In this document: piece by piece, positions 1 through 6,114 of the stretch | How positions within the stretch are numbered: position 1 is the stretch's first letter | Layout: the number at the start of each line of letters is the position of its first letter | DNA from: PWND01 sp964601515 | GTDB taxonomy: Bacteria > Bacteroidota > Bacteroidia > Bacteroidales > UBA7960 | DNA length: 6,718 bases | Assembly (NCBI GenBank): GCA_964601515.1 | Contig: CAZRNU010000158.1 | Coordinates: 1 to 6,718 of the forward strand | Reading direction: 5' to 3' | Position numbers and translations under genes: made by a program | Notes under the pieces: model-generated | Told to the model about the DNA's origin: nothing | Seen by the model: the letters and a program-made list of their open reading frames with translations, nothing else | The model's database searches: none

Positions 1-288
1 AACCTTCAAATTATCAACCTCTAATTTAGCAGAAATATCTTTAATATGAGCATGACATTTTATATTATTATCAACAGCTATAACTTCGATAGCTCCTCTT
101 GAGGCAAATTCTATTGAGATACTACCTGTACCTGCGAAAAGATCTAATACTTTAATTTCAGAAAAATCAAAATTATTGCCCAGAATATTGAACAAAGCTT
201 CTTTTGCCATATCGGTTGTTGGTCTTACCGGCAACCTTGTATTAATAGGCAAATATCTTCTCTGAAGTCGTCCGCCAATTATCCGCAT
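1..288 (-). CDS. rsmD: 16S rRNA (guanine(966)-N(2))-methyltransferase RsmD, N-terminal part (3' end outside window)
   Basis: The RsmD family transfers a methyl group from S-adenosylmethionine to N2 of G966 in 16S rRNA during 30S subunit maturation in the cytoplasm. Reading leftward from the ATG at 288, 96 codons stay open to the window edge. The product begins MRIIGGRLQRR, the usual RsmD opening. It has the family signature RPTTDMAKEALFNIL at about residues 22-36 and the Rossmann SAM-binding motif VLDLFAGTGS at about 47-56, followed by an acidic residue in VIAVDNN near 69-75. Family members are about 180-200 residues, so roughly half is visible. The catalytic (N/D)PPY motif should lie beyond the edge and could not be checked. 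The start overlaps the end of the upstream DUF3822 gene by 10 bases, which suggests translational coupling in one operon. The family call is confident. Confidence 0.95.
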   Translation of the reverse strand, partial: MRIIGGRLQRRYLPINTRLPVRPTTDMAKEALFNILGNNFDFSEIKVLDLFAGTGSISIEFASRGAIEVIAVDNNIKCHAHIKDISAKLEVDNLKV

Positions 289-1139
289 GCGTTTAGATTT
301 AACAATGTGTAAAAATAATGATGTGGAATTTCATCAAATTCGTAAGCATATCTGTACAAATCATTTCGTGAAGCAAAATCAACCGATTTAAAATATAACC
401 TAATACTTCTGTATAATGATGATTCTATGCTAATATTTCCTGATATTAGTAAATTTTGCGAATCTGCCTGTATTTCTAATTTCTCAAGAACCCAAAACAC
501 ATAGTACATCAGATCGTCGTAAGTAACATATTTAATGGTATTTATTAATCGTAATTGACCTTTTTCAATTATTACAATATCGAAATAACCATTATAAACA
601 TTTATTAGAACATCGGCCTTGCTTGCTCCTGTTGCAATAAGATACATAAGAGATTCTATCAGAGGCGATGTATAATGTCTTATTCTATAATCGGCATAAA
701 ACTTCGACATCATTTCTGAAACTGCATTATGCACAGGATAAATATTGAAAGCTTTAAGATTATTAAGTTTATCAGCATTTATAGAATAATCTGATTTTTC
801 AAAATCGCTATTAAATCGTAAATAAGAATGTCTTTCCGATTCAATAAATAAATTATCCGGGATAAGAGAATAGTTCTTTGATACTATTGAAAGACTGACT
901 CTTTCAAACTGACTTTGTAGGATATTATTGTCTTGAATAATGCATTCAGCAGCCATAGAAGCATTTACCTGATCGAGTTCATATCCAAATGCAAAAGATT
1001 CAAGGATTTTGTATTCAAAACGATCTGTGTCGAGTATACAATAAGAAAATCCATCGGGCATTAGCTCGATGGATAAAAAATTCTTTTTCTCATTATCCTG
1101 TGAAAAGGATTTGTTGACAATGCTTATAATTTTGTCCAA
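279..1139 (-). CDS. DUF3822 family protein, possible catalytically degenerate actin-like (ASKHA) fold
   Basis: This is a 286-aa soluble protein with no signal peptide or membrane segment. I recognise it as the Bacteroidota DUF3822 family from its sequence pattern, its HHYFYTLLNL ending and its position directly before rsmD. Its function is not established. Two beta-hairpin-like stretches, FLSIELMPDGFSYCILD (about 21-37) and VLINVYNGYFDIVIIEKG (about 177-194), fall where the two phosphate loops of an actin/PilM-type ATPase would be. LLISGNI (230-236) resembles the adenosine-motif strand. The Asp/Gly residues expected of a working nucleotide site are poorly kept, so any ASKHA relationship would be to a degenerate member such as GspL. 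This is inference from pattern only. The start is TTG at 1139. An in-frame stop lies at 1158-1160 and the next internal Met (27) would cut the first strand. The upstream 193-aa gene ends 28 bases away, so the two are probably co-transcribed. Confidence 0.85.
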   Translation of the reverse strand: MDKIISIVNKSFSQDNEKKNFLSIELMPDGFSYCILDTDRFEYKILESFAFGYELDQVNASMAAECIIQDNNILQSQFERVSLSIVSKNYSLIPDNLFIESERHSYLRFNSDFEKSDYSINADKLNNLKAFNIYPVHNAVSEMMSKFYADYRIRHYTSPLIESLMYLIATGASKADVLINVYNGYFDIVIIEKGQLRLINTIKYVTYDDLMYYVFWVLEKLEIQADSQNLLISGNISIESSLYRSIRLYFKSVDFASRNDLYRYAYEFDEIPHHYFYTLLNLNACG

Positions 1140-1167
1140 ATGTGCAAAGATTGATTTTCAGATAATA

Positions 1168-1749
1168 TTATTCCCAATTACCATCAACAGAAGATTCCTG
1201 CATTGAACCAACTTTTAGGTTTTCTCTGGTATAATATGTTTTGTATTTCAAACCTTGCATATAATCAGGGGCGTTTGTTTTTGCCTCAAATACAGGAATT
1301 GTAACAAGACCACGAGTAATTGTTCCGGCTTCGAGGCTAAATCTCTTACCTTCACTATAAGGAACATATGGAATTGAGTCTACCGGATATCTTGCTGATT
1401 TAAACAAACTGTCTTTTGCAACAATCCATGTTGTATCCCTTTGAACAATACCTAATTTTACAGCTTGTGCTTCTGTAAGAGAATCAGGAACCGCACCGAT
1501 AGCAGTAACAACAGGAAGAGAATCCCATTTAACAAATGCTACAAGTGAATCAAGGTCTCCTAAAAACTTACCATATCTGGATCTGTGAGCAACCTGAATT
1601 GAGCGAATATCTTTTAATTTTTGGATAATAGCGCCTTCACGTTTTGCAGTTTCACGACCAAACCTGATTGGCTCCATTACACTTTGATAAATAAAATAAC
1701 CCAATACGATAATTACCAAATAAAGAGCAATTTGCAATAAAGTTTTCAT
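1168..1749 (-). CDS. Conserved Bacteroidota membrane-anchored protein with pseudopilin-like N-terminus (function unknown)
   Basis: The product is 193 aa. A short positive start (MK) leads into a single hydrophobic helix at about residues 4-20 (LLQIALYLVIIVLGYFI), so it is probably an inner-membrane anchor with the rest in the periplasm. The helix runs into an amphipathic stretch, REGAIIQKLKDIRSIQVAHR (37-56), followed by RYGKFLGDLDSLVAFV. That layout resembles the long N-terminal helix and first loop of type IV pilins and pseudopilins (compare the common pattern of an IR-x-A-x-x-x-Y helix followed by GxY/F). There is no class III prepilin-peptidase site (G-F-T-L-x-E), so it is not a canonical processed pilin. 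The remainder is mostly beta-type sequence with a conserved-looking VGS...GNWE tail. I recall similar proteins beside DUF3822 genes in Bacteroidota, but none with a known role. The ATG at 1749 directly precedes the hydrophobic helix. The preceding sequence is A-rich with no Shine-Dalgarno. It probably heads the operon with DUF3822 and rsmD. Confidence 0.85.
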   Translation of the reverse strand: MKTLLQIALYLVIIVLGYFIYQSVMEPIRFGRETAKREGAIIQKLKDIRSIQVAHRSRYGKFLGDLDSLVAFVKWDSLPVVTAIGAVPDSLTEAQAVKLGIVQRDTTWIVAKDSLFKSARYPVDSIPYVPYSEGKRFSLEAGTITRGLVTIPVFEAKTNAPDYMQGLKYKTYYTRENLKVGSMQESSVDGNWE

Positions 1750-2012
1750 ACTTTTTTATGTTTTATAATAATTGTTTTGATAGTTTAAACGCGATTTAAT
1801 GTTCAGTATTTTACTATTTGTTTTCGCTTTGCAAATATTCAATTTTTTTTCTTAACTCACTAATATTTTTTTAAAACATTTCAAAAATATATGAACTAAC
1901 CCAAAAACATCCTATTGATTATTCATTTTCGGCCCTCAAAACATAAGACTTCTAACTTTCGACTTACGACTGTCGACTTCCGACTTACGACTGTCGACTT
2001 ACGACTGTCGAC
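1750..2012. other. Intergenic spacer between lptD and the 193-aa protein gene, with a weak promoter candidate
   Basis: This 263-base gap lies between two genes on the same strand. The part from 1750 to about 1940 is AT-rich with several homopolymer tracts and no open frame I would call. On the minus strand, 1889-1882 reads TATTTTTG, an exact match to the Bacteroidota -7 consensus TAnnTTTG. It would place a transcription start near 1875, about 125 bases before the 193-aa protein start. The nearest upstream TTG is only 12 bases away instead of 17-23, so the match is weak and could be chance in such AT-rich sequence. The right end is the heptad repeat array. No stem-loop followed by a U-run was seen on the minus strand after lptD, so read-through into the downstream operon is possible. 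Confidence 0.3.
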
Positions 2013-2016
2013 TTAG
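1947..2016. repeat. Ten-unit heptanucleotide tandem repeat (GACTnnC type)
   Basis: Ten consecutive 7-base units fit with no phase slip. In order on the plus strand: GACTTCT, AACTTTC, GACTTAC, GACTGTC, GACTTCC, GACTTAC, GACTGTC, GACTTAC, GACTGTC, GACTTAG. The first two are the most degenerate. GACTTAC-GACTGTC occurs three times as a 14-base pair, with GACTTCC inserted after the first. The junction of GACTGTC with the next unit makes GTCGAC palindromes at 1972-1977, 1993-1998 and 2007-2012. These can pair with one another as 6-bp stems, for example with an 8-base loop between the last two. The right-most unit contains the lptD stop codon (2013-2015), so the array would be the start of the lptD 3' untranslated region. 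It is richer in G+C than the flanking spacer. Its role is unknown. Confidence 0.9.
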
Positions 2017-4772
2017 TTGTATCTATCCAAATGGTGTGTTCTCCTCGACAGTTTTAAGTCTTGCAAAACAGCAGCCTTAACTTTTATAGTAAAATTATAG
2101 CTTTGCCTAAACCCAAAAGGAATCCAGTTGAATGTCATTTCCCAGCAGTGAAGATCTCGATAAATATCAACTGATGTATATGTAAGTTCTTTTCTTAGAA
2201 AATCATATCCGGATTGAAATCCAATTCTCCATTTACTTGTTAATTTTATATCTCCTGAAAATGATAGACTCTGAATATACTCCCTATTTGTTACTCCGGT
2301 GTGCATGAAATTTCTGGAATCATATCTGAAATTATATGAAAATCTAAGATTCCATGGAATTGAGTAATCGATTGCATGTTGATTTAAATCTCCATTGGAA
2401 CTAGTTTGGATTACAGCCATTGAGCTATTTTCACTATTGCTATCATTTACAACCTGATCGGTAATTCCTTGATTATCATTTGATAGCTGATTGCCAGATG
2501 GTTTGCCACCAAAATCTGCAGAACTTAAGTTGTAGTTAAAGCTTAAGCTCCACGATGTATTCTTTAAATGTAAGAGCTTTTTATCAGTTTCCCACAAGAA
2601 CTTATTTATACTAACTCCGGCACTGTCAACCGCATATGGAGTCCAACTACTTCCATATGTTATATCAAAATTTCCAAATAACCTTGTACTTCCCGACATA
2701 GTAAGGTCTGAAAAGTTCACAGAATCTTTTGCCAAATCATACGAAGAGCCGATAGTAAATCTGTCAATCAGGGCAATTTTTCTTTCACCGGTAATAGTAT
2801 CTTTTTTACTTCTAACCTTAATTTCCAGATTATTACCAATTGCAAAATTTATTGATCCCGACTGATTTGCCGGAGGAGAACCGTAGATACCCTGTTCGAA
2901 TATTGAGTATTTCTGAGGTTGTTCAAACCTTGGATCGTCAAATGTTTTGTAACTCCCCCAAAAAGGCGTCGAAAAGTCCGGCCTATATGTAAATCCGACG
3001 CTAGGCGATACAACATGCCTTATAGCCCTTAATCCGCTTCTTTTAAAATTGACTAGCCCATATATTTTAGTGCTTAAAGATGTGTTGTAATAAAAATCTC
3101 TCCCTGCTTTAAATCCTGTGATAGTGTCGGTAACCAAACGCCCATAAATCGTGTCACCCCTTACAACCGAATAACTTTCCAGGTCGTCATAATCCCATCT
3201 TTTTTCAATTGATTGGAAATACCACCTTTCATTATAATTTATACTGTTACTGAAGTTAAAATGTTTGAAAACCCTAGTTGAATGACTAATAGGGATAGCA
3301 TGACTTATACCGTTTTTGAATTCACTCAATGTTTCCTGTCTGAAAAGAAGTGAATCTAATGTATTAACCTGATTTCTGGCATTAAGAGTATAATTCATTG
3401 TTATATTCTCATACCACTTGTATTGCCCAACAACAGTTTTTCTTCGTAAAGGATAAAACCTATTAACACTAAATGCTATTTCCGGAAGACTTAGGTCAAC
3501 TGTTTTTGAAATTGTGTTTTGAGAATGCCTTAAGTTTGCTGAGAAATTATATTTCCCTGACCAAGTTGCGGAATATGAAATATTTGATGAAAATGTGTTT
3601 GATAGATAGTCATTATCAGATATTGGGCTATATCTGGACATCTGACTACTTCCGGCATTAACACTAGCGCGGAATACACTATTAGGGCGAGCTTTGGGGT
3701 CCTGATTATGACTCCACATTACCCTATAATCTTTGCTTTTCTCATATCCCGGCAGATTCTCCTCTCCAATTATTGTTGTTGCAGTTGCAATACTAAAGGC
3801 TCCGTTATATTTATAACGAATATTATATCTGCTTCCTACATCAAAACCCCAGCCACCTCTTGAGTATATACTGCCTTTCAAAGATAGGTCAAGATACTCA
3901 TTTATTCCCCAGTAAAACCCACCATTTTCAAGATAAAAACCTCTATTTCTGTATTCTCCGTATGAAGGCAATATTATACCTGAAGCTTGACCTGTTCTAT
4001 TTGGAAAAAATCCAAATGGAACAACAAGTGGTGTGGGCACATCATATATTTTCAAATAAGCAAAACTTGTAACGATTTTATCTTTGGGAATCACTTTAGC
4101 TTTTCTAAAACCTATATGAAAATGCGGATGCGGTTTATCGCAAGTTGTAAATTTGCCTTCAGCAATATAGACTATTTTATCGGGCATAATCTTAACAATT
4201 TCGCCATGAAGAAATCCATCTGCCTCTTCGGTTATCACATTAATAGTTCTACCCTTCTTGGTTTCAAAGTTATACCTAATTTCTTCAGCTTGAAAGCTTT
4301 GATCTCCTTCTGTAAATACAGGCAATCCTCTAACAACACCCATAGAGTCCGGCAAACCGGTTGAACGCAATTCATTTTTAGAAAAATCTATTTCTATAAA
4401 ATCAGCAACTAAATGAATATCCTGGTACTTTAAGTCGGCATTGCCAAATAAATATACTTTTTGACTACTAAAATATGAATCAATAGAATCCAGGCATGAA
4501 TAAAGAACAATATCTTCCAGAATAACCCCTGAGCCTGTAATTCTTTCAGGTTCAGACAATAATTCTACATTTGTGATTGAGTCTAACTCTGTTTCAGCAG
4601 ATAAAATAGCAATGGTATCTAAATATGATCCCTGAAAAGTTGTTAACAATGAATCTGCAATAAATCCTGGCCTGGCAGCTCCATTCTTTGAGAACCCTAA
4701 TGAAAATGGGATACTCAGGACGCAAGCAAACAAAAAAACTCCTAAAAACTTATTAACCGTTCTTGTAAGCAA
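2013..4772 (-). CDS. lptD: LPS-assembly protein LptD, Bacteroidota type (outer-membrane beta-barrel)
   Basis: LptD is the outer-membrane translocon that inserts lipopolysaccharide into the outer leaflet. This 919-aa product has a signal peptide: Arg4 and Lys8, a hydrophobic core at about 9-27, and cleavage probably near 25-30. A linker follows, then an OstA/LptA-like beta-jellyroll at about 82-225 (VYLFGNADLKYQDIHLVADF, then LHGEIVKIMPDKIVYIAEGK). The signature TTCDKPHPHFHI (209-220) and VPFGFFPNRTGQASGIILPS (251-270) match the conserved jellyroll-barrel junction. The rest is a barrel of alternating aromatic strands ending in YNFTIKVKAAVLQDLKLSRR. An Asn/Ser-rich segment at about 755-798 is probably an extracellular loop. 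Mature cysteines are C93, C211 and C876. The start is TTG at 4772: an in-frame stop lies at 4776-4778 and no ATG precedes the hydrophobic core. It is transcribed divergently from the amidase gene, and its LptE partner is not in the window. Confidence 0.95.
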   Translation of the reverse strand: MLTRTVNKFLGVFLFACVLSIPFSLGFSKNGAARPGFIADSLLTTFQGSYLDTIAILSAETELDSITNVELLSEPERITGSGVILEDIVLYSCLDSIDSYFSSQKVYLFGNADLKYQDIHLVADFIEIDFSKNELRSTGLPDSMGVVRGLPVFTEGDQSFQAEEIRYNFETKKGRTINVITEEADGFLHGEIVKIMPDKIVYIAEGKFTTCDKPHPHFHIGFRKAKVIPKDKIVTSFAYLKIYDVPTPLVVPFGFFPNRTGQASGIILPSYGEYRNRGFYLENGGFYWGINEYLDLSLKGSIYSRGGWGFDVGSRYNIRYKYNGAFSIATATTIIGEENLPGYEKSKDYRVMWSHNQDPKARPNSVFRASVNAGSSQMSRYSPISDNDYLSNTFSSNISYSATWSGKYNFSANLRHSQNTISKTVDLSLPEIAFSVNRFYPLRRKTVVGQYKWYENITMNYTLNARNQVNTLDSLLFRQETLSEFKNGISHAIPISHSTRVFKHFNFSNSINYNERWYFQSIEKRWDYDDLESYSVVRGDTIYGRLVTDTITGFKAGRDFYYNTSLSTKIYGLVNFKRSGLRAIRHVVSPSVGFTYRPDFSTPFWGSYKTFDDPRFEQPQKYSIFEQGIYGSPPANQSGSINFAIGNNLEIKVRSKKDTITGERKIALIDRFTIGSSYDLAKDSVNFSDLTMSGSTRLFGNFDITYGSSWTPYAVDSAGVSINKFLWETDKKLLHLKNTSWSLSFNYNLSSADFGGKPSGNQLSNDNQGITDQVVNDSNSENSSMAVIQTSSNGDLNQHAIDYSIPWNLRFSYNFRYDSRNFMHTGVTNREYIQSLSFSGDIKLTSKWRIGFQSGYDFLRKELTYTSVDIYRDLHCWEMTFNWIPFGFRQSYNFTIKVKAAVLQDLKLSRRTHHLDRYN

Positions 4773-4793
4773 TTTTTATATGTATTATTTTTG
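4762..4793 (+). promoter_or_regulatory. Candidate Bacteroidota promoter for the amidase-mlaD pair
   Basis: TTG at 4763-4765 is followed after 20 bases by TATTTTTG at 4786-4793, an exact match to the known Bacteroidota pattern TTG-N(17-23)-TAnnTTTG. Transcription would begin near 4800. The element covers the GTG at 4793, so that codon would not be in the mRNA, and the next suitable start is GTG at 4868 with a leader of about 68 bases. The -33 part lies inside the first codons of lptD on the other strand. This is a consensus match only, and the -7 pattern alone is not rare at this base composition. Confidence 0.45.
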
Positions 4794-4838
4794 TGAAGCA
4801 AAATAATAATACTGATTCGACGTATTATAAATTAGCAG

Positions 4839-4856
4839 CAAAACTAAACAAAATTA
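4839..4856 (-). promoter_or_regulatory. Candidate tandem -7 promoter elements for lptD
   Basis: On the minus strand two exact TAnnTTTG matches stand close together: TAATTTTG (4856-4849) and TAGTTTTG (4846-4839). They would start transcription near 4842 or 4832, giving lptD a leader of about 60-70 bases before its TTG at 4772. Neither has a TTG at the usual 17-23 base distance upstream, and the best alternative is a TTC. Support is therefore weak beyond the doubled -7 match and the sensible position. If real, this transcript would overlap the 5' end of the divergent amidase transcript. Confidence 0.28.
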
Positions 4857-4867
4857 GGCAATATTTA

Positions 4868-6091
4868 GTGAAACGATACTTTATACTTTTTGGTATTTTT
4901 CTTTTACTTGGATTTTCATTTCAAGAAGCTTTTGCTGATAAAAAAGGCCTGGTTACTACAGTAGTAATAGATGCCGGACATGGAGGCAAAGACCCCGGAG
5001 CTCTTGGGAGCAAATCTTTTGAAAAAGATATAGCCCTTTCCATTGCTTTAAAACTGGGTGATTATATAAAACAAAATCTTCCCGATGTTAAGGTTATCTA
5101 CACCCGATCAACTGATGAATTTATTCCTCTGAATACAAGAGCAGAAATTGCAAATAAGAATAAAGCAGACCTGTTTATTTCCATTCACTGTAACGCCAGT
5201 GCATCATCAAAAGCCATAGGCACTGAAACCTTTGTTATGGGGTTGCACAAAAGTAAAGATAACCTCGAAGTGGCAAAACTTGAAAATGCTGCAATTTTGT
5301 ATGAAGAGGATTATTTGGAAACATATGATGGATACGATCCTAGCTCGTCTGAATCACATATTATTTTTTCGTTATATCAGAATGCATACCTAAACCAAAG
5401 CATTGAAATTGCATCAAATATTCAAAACCAGTTTAGAGATAGGGCCCAAAGACATGACAGAGGTGTAAAACAAGCTCCTTTTATTGTACTTTGGAGGGTA
5501 ACAATGCCAGCTATTTTAGTTGAAGTTGGCTTTATTGACAATCCAAAAGAAGAAGAATATTTGATAAGCGAAACAGGTCAAAATCATATTGCATCTGCAC
5601 TATATAGAGCATTTAGGGATTACAAGCAACAACAAGATCGTTTAGCAACAGGCAGAAGTCCTATCCCATTTAATAATGAGGAAGTTACTGAAGAAAAGCC
5701 TGTTATTGTTGACAAAACAGAAGACAATAAAAACATAAAACCGGAAATTTCTGAAAACAAACCTGATTCTCCCGATACAAATCAAAATACATCAAAACAA
5801 ATTAATTCTGAAGATTCAAATCAAGTATTCTTTAAAGTTCAGTTTGCTGCATCAAAAACTATAAAGCCAATAGATTCTCCTGAATTTGCCAATTTGGAAA
5901 AATTAGATTATTACTTTCACGATGGATTATATAAATATACCGTAGGAAAAGAGAGAACTTTGCAGGATGCAATTGCTATTCAAAGCAAAATGCAAGATGC
6001 AGGATACAAAGATGCTTTTGTTGTTGCATTTTACAACAATGAAAGAATTTCGGCAGCAGAAGCTCTTAAACTTATGCAAGCAAATAATTAA
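4868..6091 (+). CDS. N-acetylmuramoyl-L-alanine amidase (Amidase_3) with C-terminal SPOR-like domain, exported
   Basis: This is a zinc enzyme that cleaves the amide bond between N-acetylmuramic acid and L-alanine in peptidoglycan; relatives AmiA/B/C separate daughter cells. Numbering from the GTG at 4868 (407 aa), the signal peptide is MKRYFILFGIFLLLGFSFQE followed by AFA, with cleavage near 23/24. The Amidase_3 domain spans about 31-250: zinc ligands His38 (VVIDAGHGGKDPG), Glu52 (SFEKDIALS) and His107 (DLFISIHCNA), and catalytic Glu219 (PAILVEVGFIDNP). The 112 residues between His107 and Glu219 leave room for the regulatory helix insertion of division amidases. A charged, Asn/Pro/Glu-rich linker (about 265-319) leads to a SPOR-like domain at about 320-388 (FKVQFAASK, YKYTVGKERT, GYKDAFVVAF), which in this family binds denuded septal glycan. 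The same frame is open to a GTG at 4793, but that start would bury the signal peptide behind 25 extra residues and lies inside the best promoter. The MCE gene follows after 23 bases. Confidence 0.93.
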   Translation: MKRYFILFGIFLLLGFSFQEAFADKKGLVTTVVIDAGHGGKDPGALGSKSFEKDIALSIALKLGDYIKQNLPDVKVIYTRSTDEFIPLNTRAEIANKNKADLFISIHCNASASSKAIGTETFVMGLHKSKDNLEVAKLENAAILYEEDYLETYDGYDPSSSESHIIFSLYQNAYLNQSIEIASNIQNQFRDRAQRHDRGVKQAPFIVLWRVTMPAILVEVGFIDNPKEEEYLISETGQNHIASALYRAFRDYKQQQDRLATGRSPIPFNNEEVTEEKPVIVDKTEDNKNIKPEISENKPDSPDTNQNTSKQINSEDSNQVFFKVQFAASKTIKPIDSPEFANLEKLDYYFHDGLYKYTVGKERTLQDAIAIQSKMQDAGYKDAFVVAFYNNERISAAEALKLMQANN

Positions 6092-6114
6092 ATCAAACTT
6101 AAAAATTATATAAA

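Noticed and set aside
1841..1875. T-rich tracts near 1841-1875 considered as a plus-strand terminator
   Set aside because: No stable G+C stem precedes them and no plus-strand gene ends here. They are part of general AT richness.
1947..2016. Heptad array considered as a CRISPR array
   Set aside because: The units are 7 bases long and contiguous, with no spacers and no cas genes nearby.
1947..2016. Heptad array considered as an intrinsic terminator of lptD
   Set aside because: GTCGAC copies can form 6-bp stems, but no U-run follows on the minus strand, so a standard intrinsic terminator is not supported.
3473..4364. Plus-strand open frames at 3473-3661, 3860-4072 and 3987-4364
   Set aside because: They lie antisense inside lptD, which has clear family motifs along its length. 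Their products are Cys/His/Ile/Phe-rich with no recognisable domain, as expected of shadow frames.
4799..4806. Minus-strand TTATTTTG as an additional lptD -7 element
   Set aside because: It mismatches the consensus at the second base and has no TTG 17-23 bases upstream. The exact matches at 4839-4856 are better, though still weak.
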